From NCBI GenBank assembly GCA_964464815.1, contig CAYXHF010000004.1:1-64000 (forward strand): a stretch of DNA of 64,000 nucleotides, in the 5' to 3' direction. The translations under genes were made by a program, and so were the position numbers. Of this stretch, positions 24,373 to 34,099 are shown piece by piece (position 1 is the first letter of the stretch; each line of letters opens with the position of its first letter). The notes beneath the pieces were generated by a model that saw only the letters and a list, made by a program, of their open reading frames with translations, was not told the DNA's origin and searched no databases. The stretch is from UBA11524 sp964464815. GTDB taxonomy: Bacteria > Bacillota > Clostridia > Christensenellales > Aristaeellaceae.

Positions 24373-26969
24373 TCTGCCGTCCCTCCTTCCACAGGATGAA
24401 TGCCGCCTTCAAAAATCTGATAGCTCACCGGTGCAATCACAACGCCGTTTTCCGCCTCGTAGGGCTGTGCGCTGTAGTTCGTCAGCACCACCGCGCCGCC
24501 GGAGTAGGTCGTCTGCGCCACCTCGTCGGTCAGCATGCAATGCGCGGTAATCGTCTGGCCACCCAGCATCGCGCGCATGTCCGCAAGCGCCTGTGCCGCC
24601 TTGTCGATTTCCGACTGCCATTCGTTCCACTGCACCGCGTACAGGTTTTCAAAATGGCTGTTCTTGAGGACGTCGGAATTCTCATACGTCACCTTATACT
24701 TCACCCACGTGCCCAGCTCAGCCGCCTGGCACAGGTAGTAGTTCAGCGTGCGGGAATTCAGATTCGCATCCTCCGTTGCCACCGTCGTCAGGCCACGAAG
24801 CGCCAGCTGACGGAAGGGAATGGTCAGCGCAAAGGAGGTGTATGCACTGCTGCGGCGAGAGACGTCCACGGAGAAGGCCGTCAGCGGCGCATAGCGTGCA
24901 TCGGGATTGGACAGCGACAGGGACTGCTCGCTCAAGCTGTCAATCACGCCCGAAACGATGGTGTCTGCCGCCACAGGGTTGATGACATTGCGATAGCGGT
25001 AATCCACAAACACGTCATGTCCCAAATCCTCCGCCGCCACACCTGCGGACAGGTTGAGTGCCTGATATTCCTTCAGGAACTGATTCGCCACATCCGCCAG
25101 ATAGCGCGGAGAAACGCGCGTGTAGTAGCGCACATAGGACGAACGGCCGTTGAACTTCGCCGTGTCCGGTGCGTAGGGGTAAATCTCTGCCGTTTCGTTG
25201 CCGAAATCACGCAGCGCATGCGTCGAGGGACGATAGGTGCGGCCCGGACGATACACGCGGCTCAGGTTCGCTTGCAGGAAGACCTGCTGCCCCTTGGCAT
25301 TCGCCGCCGTCAGCACCGATTCCAGCGCCGCCTTCGTGCCGTTTTGGGACACCAGACGCGCGCCGTCGTTCAGCTCCGACACCAGACCGCCATTGAACGC
25401 GCCGTCATACTGAATCGCCGCGCCCTCAGGCAGTGCATTGGCCATTTCCGCCAGCTGGTCGTAGGTCGTCATGGAGCAGATGGCGTCATACGGCACACCC
25501 AGCACGTGCTCGGTCATCGTGACCGCGCCAACAGCCTCCACATACAGGTTCGCGTCGTAGCCCTCGTTGATGGTCGCGCCCGTTTTTGCCGCCAGATAGG
25601 CACGGGTCGTTTCCGCCATGTCGAAGTATGTCACCTTGTGTGCGTAGGGGTAGTAGCGCACGGTGAAATCCACATTGATATGACCGGAGTCAGACAGATA
25701 CGTCGCGCCGTTATCCGCATACGCGCCGTAAATCTTGACCTTGGTGTATTCCAGCACGTCCACCGAGGGGTAAATCTTGTTGCAGCCCGAACCCGACGTC
25801 GCCGCAATGGAGACATGCAGATTCGCCGTTTCCACGCCCTGTTCAATGATGGCCAGCAGGCCATTGTCGGCCTCCATGCCGCCATAGAGCGCGCCGAAGA
25901 CAGGCGTCATCAGCTCCTCCGGGTATTCGGACTGGTAGTAGTAATCCGTGTAGTAGTCATTATCCAGATACGCACGCACGTATTCCGGAACCGTCGCGCC
26001 GAAGGTGTTGAACTGCATCAGCGCACCCGCACCATCGGGCGTGAGGAAGTAGCCATCCTGCTTATCCGCCGCCGCAGAGGAACCGAAGTTCGGCAGCAGG
26101 CAGACACGCTGAATCTCGTAGTAGTCGTTGCCCGTCTTCATTTCCTGCGAGGGCAGACGCGCCACCAGCTGACCATTGTCCAGCGTCAGCTCCAGCACCA
26201 GATCAAACAGCGCCGGTTCGTGGAACTCCGGCACAACGCCGAAGGCCGCACAGTCCTCAATCAGCATTTCGCGCGTATAGCCAATGGCACGCGTCATTTC
26301 AATCAGCTGCGCCGAGGCCGACACCGGCGGCTTACCGGCGGAGGTCAGCACGTAGGCATTCTCGCGTTCGCGCTTGGTGTACACCATCTTCAACGCGCGA
26401 TTGTAGCGGCTTTGCAGCGTTTCATCCAGCTGTGCAATGGCCGGCTGGATGAATTCCTCATAGCGATCAATCGGAATGCGCTGAGGCAGGTATTCAAAGA
26501 ATTCCTTGGAATCGCCCTCGTTGACATTCATTTCAATGCGCACGCCGTTTTCCAGCTGGTACAGGCTGTACGAGCCAAACGCCACGCAGTTGTCATAGGT
26601 GTTCCAATCCAGCAGGTTATTGTCTTCACCCAGATAGTACAGGCGAAGCAGCGCCTTGTCGATGCCTTCCTTCGCCCCATTGACGGCGCTGGACCAGCTG
26701 GTGCCACTTTCATCATCCGTCAGGGTGAAAATCAGCTCCTCGGTATCCAGCGTCAGGGTGCGGCCGCCCTCATGGGCCACCTCCACCGTGCCACCAACCG
26801 GGATGCTTTCGCCAATCGCGGAGGTTTTCGCCGTCTGCACCGGAATCTCAGCAGCAGACAGCCGGAAGGACGGCGCATAGTAGCCCACATAGCAGGCAAT
26901 CGCCAAAATCACCAGCAGCAGCGTCCACAGGATGGGATGCGCGCCGTAAATCTCTTTGATTTTTTTCAT
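24369..26969 (-). CDS. DUF5696-like membrane-anchored extracellular protein
   Basis: 866 residues. One N-terminal membrane anchor (about 14-34) and the rest outside: a beta-rich N-terminal domain with GGTVEVAHEGGRTLTLDTEELIFTL-like strands (48-70), an Asp/Tyr-rich middle and a long domain from about 450 that could be a barrel (DAICSMTTYDQLAEMANALPEGA, DLGHDVFVDYRYRNVINPV, NLNSRTLNYYLCQAAELG). Length and setting match DUF5696, a family of unknown function found beside sugar transporters and YIP1-like proteins in Firmicutes. No catalytic pair can be assigned. ATG 26969 is 17 bp after the YIP1 gene. Confidence 0.65.
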   Translation of the reverse strand: MKKIKEIYGAHPILWTLLLVILAIACYVGYYAPSFRLSAAEIPVQTAKTSAIGESIPVGGTVEVAHEGGRTLTLDTEELIFTLTDDESGTSWSSAVNGAKEGIDKALLRLYYLGEDNNLLDWNTYDNCVAFGSYSLYQLENGVRIEMNVNEGDSKEFFEYLPQRIPIDRYEEFIQPAIAQLDETLQSRYNRALKMVYTKRERENAYVLTSAGKPPVSASAQLIEMTRAIGYTREMLIEDCAAFGVVPEFHEPALFDLVLELTLDNGQLVARLPSQEMKTGNDYYEIQRVCLLPNFGSSAAADKQDGYFLTPDGAGALMQFNTFGATVPEYVRAYLDNDYYTDYYYQSEYPEELMTPVFGALYGGMEADNGLLAIIEQGVETANLHVSIAATSGSGCNKIYPSVDVLEYTKVKIYGAYADNGATYLSDSGHINVDFTVRYYPYAHKVTYFDMAETTRAYLAAKTGATINEGYDANLYVEAVGAVTMTEHVLGVPYDAICSMTTYDQLAEMANALPEGAAIQYDGAFNGGLVSELNDGARLVSQNGTKAALESVLTAANAKGQQVFLQANLSRVYRPGRTYRPSTHALRDFGNETAEIYPYAPDTAKFNGRSSYVRYYTRVSPRYLADVANQFLKEYQALNLSAGVAAEDLGHDVFVDYRYRNVINPVAADTIVSGVIDSLSEQSLSLSNPDARYAPLTAFSVDVSRRSSAYTSFALTIPFRQLALRGLTTVATEDANLNSRTLNYYLCQAAELGTWVKYKVTYENSDVLKNSHFENLYAVQWNEWQSEIDKAAQALADMRAMLGGQTITAHCMLTDEVAQTTYSGGAVVLTNYSAQPYEAENGVVIAPVSYQIFEGGIHPVEGGTAE

Positions 26970-26986
26970 TGCGTTTCCTCCCTCCT

Positions 26987-27619
26987 TTATAGTCGCCGCA
27001 TGAGCTCTTCGCCCACGTCAATGAAGAAATTAACCATGCGCTCCAGCATCGTGAACAGCAGCACACCCAGGAACAGGATGATGAGGGCCGCCACGACCGT
27101 CAACAGAATGGATGCCAGGTTGCCACCCAGGGAATACTCATGAATCGTGCCCAGACCGGCCACCACCAGGAAGCCGAACCAGACATACACCAGCATCTGA
27201 ATGGAGGTCAGAATCATGATTTCCTCAGTCGTGACAAAGTTACTCATGAAGCAAATCAAGGCATCGCCGATAATCAGCACCGTCAGGGAGTAGCATAGGA
27301 CAACGAAAATATCCTTGAGCTTGCCCTTGCCATTGAACAGGGTCGTGATAGTCCAGTTGGACACACTGGCCCGCAGGAAAATCGACACCGAACGGATGAA
27401 GATGGACACGCTATCCATCATGGCCGGGTCGGAGGTATTCATTACAAAGCCCGTGTACTGATACTTCAGGCATTGCAGCACCCCATAGGCCGCCAGCAGC
27501 AAGCACGCCAGCAGCAGCGACCCCTGATTGCGGAAGCGGATTTCAAAGAAGCCATCAAAGGGATGAATCAGCGAGTAGCCCCAGTAACGGAGCTTTTCGC
27601 GGGACAAAATGCGCTTCAT
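26987..27619 (-). CDS. YIP1-family membrane protein
   Basis: 210 residues with about five membrane helices. The cytoplasmic N-terminus HPFDGFFEIRFRNQGSLLLACLLL is characteristic of bacterial YIP1-domain proteins, as is SVSNWTITTLFNGKGKLKDIF, which resembles the family's conserved loop. Function in bacteria is unknown. Its start overlaps the NHL gene stop by 4 bp, so it is coupled to the propeller protein and the DUF5696 protein. I infer a membrane complex with the adjacent permeases. Confidence 0.75.
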   Translation of the reverse strand: MKRILSREKLRYWGYSLIHPFDGFFEIRFRNQGSLLLACLLLAAYGVLQCLKYQYTGFVMNTSDPAMMDSVSIFIRSVSIFLRASVSNWTITTLFNGKGKLKDIFVVLCYSLTVLIIGDALICFMSNFVTTEEIMILTSIQMLVYVWFGFLVVAGLGTIHEYSLGGNLASILLTVVAALIILFLGVLLFTMLERMVNFFIDVGEELMRRL

Positions 27620-29082
27620 TTGCTCTCCCTCCTAACCTTGCGATGATACGCCGCCTCTGACCAGATGACCGCGCCAATGAGAACCACTGCCACCACCGCG
27701 ATGACGCCGAAGTTATCGCGCATCTTTTCGCTGCGGTAGCCCTTGTATGCCTTGGAATAGAATTCGCGGTTGTTGCCCAGCTTGAAGTAGTACATGGCCT
27801 GCTCGTACTCTTCCTGCATCAGGTAGTTTTTCCCGATGCCGACATAAGCCGTTTCCAGGTTGCCGCACAGGCGCAGCACCTCTTCATACCACGCTGTCGC
27901 TTCGTCCCAGCGGCCATGGTAGTAGCTTTCGCTGGCACGCAGCAGCGCCGTGCCGAATTCCGTGGGTTCCAGGATGTAGACGCACTTCAAGTCCGCATCA
28001 CCAATGACCAGCTTGTCGCCAAGCCATGCCACGGCGCTGGGATTCTTCATTTCGCCCTGCAAGTTGCCCGCAGAGCCCATCGCGCACAGCAATTGCCCAT
28101 TGAAGTCATACAGGAAGATGTGGCCACGGGTCTTGTCCACCAGCGCATACGTACCGGTTTCATTGACCGCAATGTCGGTAAAGGCACTGGGATTCTGTGT
28201 GTGCGGATCGCCCACAACCAGCACGGAGCCTTCCTGGCGCAGCACGTTCTCTCCCTTGAAATTCAGGCGATAAACCATCTGCGACGCCGCCGAGTCATTC
28301 GTGACGGCCATGATGAAGCCTTCTCCATCCAGCGTGATGTTGTTGAACGCCGGTGCATACTGCTTGCCCATTTCTTCCTTCTGCTCATCGCTGGCGATGG
28401 ACTTCCAGAAGTAGTCAATCAGGTTGACCTGCGGTTCGTTGACGCCGAAGTAGCGGGAGAACGTGCCGTCCTCATTCAGCTCGATGATGCCCTCATAGGA
28501 GGATTGCACCACCAGATAGATGCGGTCGGCGTTATCCACCGTCACCTTGGACGGCTTGAATTCCGTCGCACCGGACATATCCGCCGGGCGCGTAATCGTC
28601 CGCTTGTGGGCATAGGTGAGGCCGTCCAGCACAATCACGCGCTGCGCCTGCGTATCGGCAATGTAGATTTCCTGCGCCTTCTCGTGATAGAACACGCCCT
28701 CGCAGCCCGTCAGCACAAGCTGAGAACCATCGGGATTGAGCGCAATCTTGTTGTTTTCGTCACGGATGGTTTTCAGCGTCTTGAGCATTTTGCCCGTGCT
28801 GTCCAGCACGTGAATGCGGCTTTGACGGCTATCGACAATGAAGATACGGCCGTCCTTGCTGGTGCAAACATCGTCGATGCGGTCAATCGTAATGCCCTTC
28901 AGGTTCTCCGAGGTAATCACCTGCGTGAGCAAGAACGGTGCGGGCGTGTTGTGAATGTTCACCCAAAAGTCAAAGGTATAGCCCTGATAGGCATTGCTCG
29001 TGCCATCCGCCGCCAGGGCGAAGGAAGGCAGAAGCATCAGCATGCAGAGGGTCAGCAACAGAAGCTGTTTGATTCGTTTCAT
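27616..29082 (-). CDS. NHL beta-propeller/TPR protein with C-terminal membrane anchor
   Basis: 488 residues. Signal peptide ending ALA (22-24), then about six NHL-type propeller blades (IDDVCTSKDGRIFIVDSRQSRIHVLD; KVTVDNADRIYLVV; DIAVNETGTYALVD), then a TPR-like helical region (YVGIGKNYLMQEEYEQAMYYF) and a C-terminal membrane helix (about 457-476) with a short basic tail. The topology puts the propeller outside. Such propellers bind proteins or glycans; I see no enzymatic motif. It follows the first permease pair by 12 bp and is coupled to the YIP1 gene. Confidence 0.8.
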   Translation of the reverse strand: MKRIKQLLLLTLCMLMLLPSFALAADGTSNAYQGYTFDFWVNIHNTPAPFLLTQVITSENLKGITIDRIDDVCTSKDGRIFIVDSRQSRIHVLDSTGKMLKTLKTIRDENNKIALNPDGSQLVLTGCEGVFYHEKAQEIYIADTQAQRVIVLDGLTYAHKRTITRPADMSGATEFKPSKVTVDNADRIYLVVQSSYEGIIELNEDGTFSRYFGVNEPQVNLIDYFWKSIASDEQKEEMGKQYAPAFNNITLDGEGFIMAVTNDSAASQMVYRLNFKGENVLRQEGSVLVVGDPHTQNPSAFTDIAVNETGTYALVDKTRGHIFLYDFNGQLLCAMGSAGNLQGEMKNPSAVAWLGDKLVIGDADLKCVYILEPTEFGTALLRASESYYHGRWDEATAWYEEVLRLCGNLETAYVGIGKNYLMQEEYEQAMYYFKLGNNREFYSKAYKGYRSEKMRDNFGVIAVVAVVLIGAVIWSEAAYHRKVRRESK

Positions 29083-29094
29083 TGCACACCCTCC

Positions 29095-30009
29095 TTAATC
29101 CTTCATGCCCGAGGTGGACATGGTTTCAATGACGTTGGACTGGCTGATGACGAACACCGCCACCGGCACAATCATCATAATCAGCGATACCGCAGAGGAC
29201 ACGCCAGTACGCGCGATGCCGCCGGAAACCAGCTGGCTGAGCACGTAGGAGACAGGCTTCAATTCCTCCGAGTAGATGAATACGCCGCCCGTCGTGCCCC
29301 ACATCTGCTGGAAGGACAGGATAATCAGCGTAATCCAGGCCGGCTTACAAAGCGGCATGATGATGCGCCAGTAGATGGTGAACTCATTCGCGCCGTCAAT
29401 GGTCGCGGCCTCCAGCAGGCTGTCCGGAATCTGGCCGATGAAGTTCTTCATCAGGTACAGACCCAGCGTGCCGCCAACAGCCGTCAGAATCACGGCCGCC
29501 TGCGTATTGACCAGACCCATGTAGGACATAATCAGGTAGCAGGGAATCGCCGTCACGGACGAGGAGAACATCAGCGCATAGACAATCAGGCTGCTCATCA
29601 AGCGGCTGCCCGGGAATTCATACTTCGCCAGTGCAAACGCCGCCAGAGAGCCAAGAATCACCGTGCCCAGCGTACCAAAGCCCGTGATGAACGCCGTGTT
29701 CCACAGATAGCGGCTCATCGGCACATCGAAGGACTCCAGAATGTAGGCCAGATCGAAGAAGTTGTTCAGCGTCGGGTTGTCCACCGTCAGACGCGGCGGG
29801 AAGATGAAGATTTCGCTCATCGGCTTGAACGCGCTGACCACCGTATACACCAGCGGGAAGAGCGAGAACAGACCGAAGCAGCCCAGCACCACCGACAGGG
29901 CGATGTCCACCGCCAGAGAGCGGCGGCGACGCAGCTTGCGACGGCGCAATGCCGCCATCAGGCCCGTCTTCTTGGGCTTTTTGGGATAGAGGTTCTTTTT
30001 CTTAGCCAT
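29095..30009 (-). CDS. Carbohydrate ABC permease, MalG-like (first pair)
   Basis: 304 residues, six helices, and a coupling loop reading DSLLEAATIDGANEFTIYWRI. The N-terminus is strongly basic (KKKNLYPKKPKKTG, then RRRKLRRRR). AAGGAGG precedes ATG 30009. It pairs with the MalF-like gene 16 bp upstream. Confidence 0.9.
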   Translation of the reverse strand: MAKKKNLYPKKPKKTGLMAALRRRKLRRRRSLAVDIALSVVLGCFGLFSLFPLVYTVVSAFKPMSEIFIFPPRLTVDNPTLNNFFDLAYILESFDVPMSRYLWNTAFITGFGTLGTVILGSLAAFALAKYEFPGSRLMSSLIVYALMFSSSVTAIPCYLIMSYMGLVNTQAAVILTAVGGTLGLYLMKNFIGQIPDSLLEAATIDGANEFTIYWRIIMPLCKPAWITLIILSFQQMWGTTGGVFIYSEELKPVSYVLSQLVSGGIARTGVSSAVSLIMMIVPVAVFVISQSNVIETMSTSGMKD

Positions 30010-30025
30010 TGTTCTTTTCTCCTCC

Positions 30026-30934
30026 TTATCCCAGTTTGCGCAGGACCTTCTGCACCAGAATGTTGCAGAAAATCATAATCAGGAACAGAATCACAGCGAT
30101 GGTACAGGCATAGCCCATTTCATAGCGCAAATTGCCGTAGTCATGCAGGTGCGTCATGATGGTATGACCCGCGTAGTTCACCGACGGGAAGCCGACCAGG
30201 TCCAGGCTGATCTGGCTGACGGAGAAGGACGAGGTAATCTGCATGACCGCGCCGAACATCAGCTGCGGCTTCATGGCCGGCAGGGTGATGTACCACAGCT
30301 CCTGCCAGCGGTTGCGGATGCCTTCCACCGCACCGGCCTCATACATGGCCTTGTCCACCGTTTGCAGACCGGCAATGAAGGACAGGAAGGACACGCCAAG
30401 GCTCAGCCACAATTGCACGATAATCAGAATCGGCATGATGTAGCTTTCCGTGGTCAGCCACAGAATCGGCTCCTGAATCAGCCCCAGCTTCATCAGCCAG
30501 GCATTCATCCAGCCGTAGGTGTCGGAGGAGAAAATCAGCTTCCAGACCAGATACACGTTACCGGAGATGGACGGCGCGTAGAACACCAGCGTCATCACCG
30601 CACGCGGAATCGGCGGCAGCTCGTTAATCAGCCACGCGAACAGGAAGCACATCAGGTAGGACAAGGGGCCTGTCATGACCGCGAACACCAGCGTGTTCTT
30701 GATGGCCGTGAGGAACACATCGTCCTCGACAATCAGCGTCACATAGTTGCGCATGCCGACCCATTCGGGCATCGAGGTCATATTAAAGGAAGTAAAGGAC
30801 AGCAGGATAGCCGCCATTACCGGCAGCACCGTGAACAGTACGAACACGATGGCAAAGGGCAGCACCATCAAATACTGGTTGCGGTACTTTTTCAGCGCCG
30901 CACCAAAGCTCATTTTCTGGGCACTTTTGGTCAT
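30026..30934 (-). CDS. Carbohydrate ABC permease, MalF-like (first pair)
   Basis: 302 residues; six helices and the MalF-type segment YQ.LMVLPFAIVFVLFTVLPV at the N-terminus; coupling loop MYEAGAVEGIRNRWQELWYITLP. It lies 10 bp after the CBM-fused binding protein, its likely partner. Confidence 0.9.
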   Translation of the reverse strand: MTKSAQKMSFGAALKKYRNQYLMVLPFAIVFVLFTVLPVMAAILLSFTSFNMTSMPEWVGMRNYVTLIVEDDVFLTAIKNTLVFAVMTGPLSYLMCFLFAWLINELPPIPRAVMTLVFYAPSISGNVYLVWKLIFSSDTYGWMNAWLMKLGLIQEPILWLTTESYIMPILIIVQLWLSLGVSFLSFIAGLQTVDKAMYEAGAVEGIRNRWQELWYITLPAMKPQLMFGAVMQITSSFSVSQISLDLVGFPSVNYAGHTIMTHLHDYGNLRYEMGYACTIAVILFLIMIFCNILVQKVLRKLG

Positions 30935-30944
30935 GGCCGTGTGT

Positions 30945-33845
30945 TCACTCCTTTCCAGCGCCGTTCCAGGTGTCCTGTGTGGACAGGCCGAATTCTTCGC
31001 GCTTCTTCGTCAGTTCGCGGTCAATATCGCGGATGTTGAGGTACAGGGTTTCACGCGGGTTGCTCAAATCGGCCACAACGTCCTCAAACGCATAGCCAAT
31101 CATGCGCGTGTTCATGTAGTAGCCCGGCACAGCAGGCATGCTCCACAGGTGGTCAAACTGGCTCAGCAGCTGGCGCAGCTCGTCATTGCTCCACGGCAGC
31201 TGGCGAATCACGTTCGGGTCGGCCGCCGGATAGCGCGCCGCCGTGCCCATGATGGCCTCCAGTGTGTTGGCGTAGGACAGCTGCGTTTCGGTGCTGTTCC
31301 ACCACTTGACGAATTCCCAGGCCGCGTCCTTGTCGTCCGCGCCCTTCATGATGACGCTCTGCACCGTGTCACAGACGTAGGTGTTGTCAAGCGTGCCGTC
31401 TTCCTTTTCCGTACCAAGGAAGGGGGCAAAGCTCCACAGGCCCTTGATTTCCGGCGCGAAAATTTCCAGCGTGCAGAACATGGTGTAGTCCGTCACACCG
31501 ATGGGCATTTCGCCCGTGCGGAAGCGGTTGGCAAAGTCCGCCTGCACGTCCAGACCATGGACGGTGAACAGGTCCGTATACCACTTGAACGCCTCCATGG
31601 CCTCATCGTTGTAGAGTGCGGAGGCCACGCCGTAGTCGTCCCCTTCACCCAGATAGATGTCGCCACCGTTCTGATACACCATGGCGCTATACACATTCAG
31701 ACCCGTCGCCACACGCGTGGAGGGCATGTAGCATGCATAGTTTTCACGGCTCAGAACAGGAATCATTTCCATCAGCTCTGTCCACGTGGACGGCACGGAC
31801 AGACCCAGCTCATCCAGAATGTCCTTGCGATAGAAGACCATCTGGAACGTCACCTGCTCCGGAATACCCCATGTGCCTTCCTGATATTCGCAGGCACGCA
31901 GCACGCCCTCCGGATACCGGCTGACGCACTCGTCAAAGCCTTCCATCTGGCTCAGCTCCACCGTCGCGCCACGCATGGCGAAGTCCTGGCTCGTCGCCTG
32001 GCTCAGGCCAATCACGACGTCCGGGCCGTTGCCTGCCAATGCCGCACGCAGCACCACATCCGTGGGAATCAGCTGTAGCTTGACGCTGATATCCGTGTTG
32101 GGCGAGAAGGTTTCATCAATCATGTTCTGAATCATCTGCGCCTGTTCGCGGCCAGCAGAAGCCATCCAGACCGTGATGGTGCGTGCCTTGCCCGTATCAT
32201 CGGACACCACGCTGGACGTGGAATGGAAGAAGGTCGCAATAAAGCGGCGGAAGCCCATGACAATGCCGTCAAACCAGTTTTCCTGCGCCGGCGGGAGCGT
32301 ATCCACACCGCCCGAAATGGACAGGCTGTCCAGCTCCAGCGGCATGGTGGAGACATTCACCATCCACGTGCCCAGGGCAGAAATGTTGTTCTTGAGCTGC
32401 GACAATTCGCCCACGATTTCTTCCGGCTCGCGCGCCAGCTTCTGGGCTTCAATGGCCATCTTTTCCAGCAGGGCCGTGTTTTCGCCCTTTTCACCGGTAA
32501 TGGCCACCATCTCGTCCACCATCGCAAAGAGGCGTTCGCTCTCCGCCGTCATGGTATCAACGAAATCCGGAATCTTCTTGGCAACCTCGTAGTCGATGAA
32601 CTGGCTCGGCGTCTGGCCGGTCAGCTGCACGGTGCGCAGATAGAGGTTGTTCAGCGTTTGCAGGGATTCCTCCACCTGGCTCACCACGCCGCCAACGCTA
32701 CCCAGCACGCATTCCAGCGAAATCTCGTTTTCACCCTTGTTCAGGTAGATGTAGTACGGCGTACCATCCGCCTGCGCCACGGTGTAATGCTGCATCGCGC
32801 TGGCATACTGGAACGCCAGCACCTCCGCCTCGGCAAAGGGCACTTCGCCATTGACCTTGAGGCGGCGATAGCTCGTCACGCCGCGCGACGCCTGACGACC
32901 CTTGAAGGACAGCACGTAGAGGCCATCCTCCGGCGCGGTAATGCGCCACGTGATTTCATCACCCGGCTGCGCCCAGTTGTCCGCACCAATCGTGGAATAC
33001 AGGATGTGCCAGGGATGATAGGGCACCAGGGCGCTGTCAGAATAGTTCTTCTGAATCGTGATGGACGGCGAGGACTTCAAAATGTCCACCGTGCCGCCTT
33101 CGCGACGCTCCGCCTGACAGACAACCGGTTCGCCCTGATAGACCGCACCCTGCTGCTGCCATGCCGCCAAAACCTCAGCATACGGCGCAGCCTTTTCTGC
33201 CGCACCGAAGGTCAGCTCTGTAATTTCCATCGGTTCCTTGACCGACACAAAGGACAGCGTGTGTTCACCCGCAGAAAGGTAGAAAATCAGCGGCGCGCCA
33301 CTGCGGCGGTTGTAGTCCTCCAGCCAAACCTTCTGCTCCTGATACACTTCCGTCGCGTTGGGGCGAATTTCGTTTTCATTCTTCAAACGAATCTCTTCAT
33401 CCGTCCAAATGCGCTTGAAAACAATCTGCGTCATGGCTTCATACGACGCCTCGCCATCCAGCAGCACCTTGCGCTGAATGTCGGAGGTCGTACCCGGCAG
33501 GGCAATATAACCCACATGCAGGTTATAGAAGCCTTCCGTTTCGACCGTAAACGTCCAGTCGATGCGGCCATCATCGCCCGTCAGCACACCATCCTGACCA
33601 TTTTCCGCCACCATGCCGTCCTGCGCAGTCCAGGCCGTCACGTCCAGCGTGATGGTTTGATCAGACAGTGCATCTGCATAGCCGGTTTTGTCCAGATAGG
33701 TCTGATAGCTTTCCTCACGTGCCGCCACCGAGCTACCCGCCGGTGTTGCCGACATATGCTCATTTCCGCCCAGCAGCAGCAGGCACAGCACTGCAATGAT
33801 GACCACCACCGCAGCAATCAGGATTGCCTTCGTCTTCTTTGACAC
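30945..33845 (-). CDS. Membrane-anchored solute-binding protein fused to two CBM-like domains
   Basis: 966 residues, about twice a normal sugar-binding protein. Order: membrane anchor (7-25), two beta-sandwich regions resembling CBM6/CBM35 folds at about 60-215 (DWTFTVETEGFYNLHVGYIALPG) and 250-400 (ITAPEDGLYVLSFKGRQAS), a helical linker (about 410-530), then a family 1 solute-binding domain (about 560-960; NGPDVVIGLSQATSQDFA, WGIPEQVTFQMVFYRKD). The anchor is a transmembrane helix, not a lipobox. GTG 33845 follows AAGGGG. It would capture polysaccharide through the CBM-like parts and pass oligosaccharides to the permeases. Confidence 0.8.
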   Translation of the reverse strand: MSKKTKAILIAAVVVIIAVLCLLLLGGNEHMSATPAGSSVAAREESYQTYLDKTGYADALSDQTITLDVTAWTAQDGMVAENGQDGVLTGDDGRIDWTFTVETEGFYNLHVGYIALPGTTSDIQRKVLLDGEASYEAMTQIVFKRIWTDEEIRLKNENEIRPNATEVYQEQKVWLEDYNRRSGAPLIFYLSAGEHTLSFVSVKEPMEITELTFGAAEKAAPYAEVLAAWQQQGAVYQGEPVVCQAERREGGTVDILKSSPSITIQKNYSDSALVPYHPWHILYSTIGADNWAQPGDEITWRITAPEDGLYVLSFKGRQASRGVTSYRRLKVNGEVPFAEAEVLAFQYASAMQHYTVAQADGTPYYIYLNKGENEISLECVLGSVGGVVSQVEESLQTLNNLYLRTVQLTGQTPSQFIDYEVAKKIPDFVDTMTAESERLFAMVDEMVAITGEKGENTALLEKMAIEAQKLAREPEEIVGELSQLKNNISALGTWMVNVSTMPLELDSLSISGGVDTLPPAQENWFDGIVMGFRRFIATFFHSTSSVVSDDTGKARTITVWMASAGREQAQMIQNMIDETFSPNTDISVKLQLIPTDVVLRAALAGNGPDVVIGLSQATSQDFAMRGATVELSQMEGFDECVSRYPEGVLRACEYQEGTWGIPEQVTFQMVFYRKDILDELGLSVPSTWTELMEMIPVLSRENYACYMPSTRVATGLNVYSAMVYQNGGDIYLGEGDDYGVASALYNDEAMEAFKWYTDLFTVHGLDVQADFANRFRTGEMPIGVTDYTMFCTLEIFAPEIKGLWSFAPFLGTEKEDGTLDNTYVCDTVQSVIMKGADDKDAAWEFVKWWNSTETQLSYANTLEAIMGTAARYPAADPNVIRQLPWSNDELRQLLSQFDHLWSMPAVPGYYMNTRMIGYAFEDVVADLSNPRETLYLNIRDIDRELTKKREEFGLSTQDTWNGAGKE

Positions 33846-33976
33846 GGAATCACCCCTTCAGATCAGTGTATCAGAGCCAGCGCAACTGGCTCTCCTCATC
33901 AGGAAGCAAATAGCTCCCCATACAGCCTGTGCCGCTCCATTGATATTGCTATCCAGCTTGACAAACGTATAATAAG

Positions 33977-34084
33977 CGAAAAAGAAAGCGGGCGTCGGTC
34001 AGGCTATTGGCCCGTGAAACGCCCGCCGGATTACCGGGGATTCATGCTTCCGGCTGTCCCGCAAGGCAGGAGGCAGCCGGAAGC
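33977..34084 (-). terminator. Tandem hairpins and terminator after the Ig-fused binding protein
   Basis: First a hairpin GCTTCCGGCTG/CAGCCGGAAGC (34046-34056 and 34074-34084), then GCGGGCGT/ACGCCCGC (33988-33995 and 34019-34026) followed on the minus strand by a T-rich tract. It probably lets the upstream binding protein be made in excess over the rest of the locus. Confidence 0.75.
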
Positions 34085-34099
34085 CCTTGTTTCAGAGGA

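Noticed and set aside
24342..27143. 933-codon plus-strand frame opposite the DUF5696-like gene
   Set aside because: Shadow frame with repetitive Arg/His/Val composition; the minus-strand frame is coupled to its neighbours.
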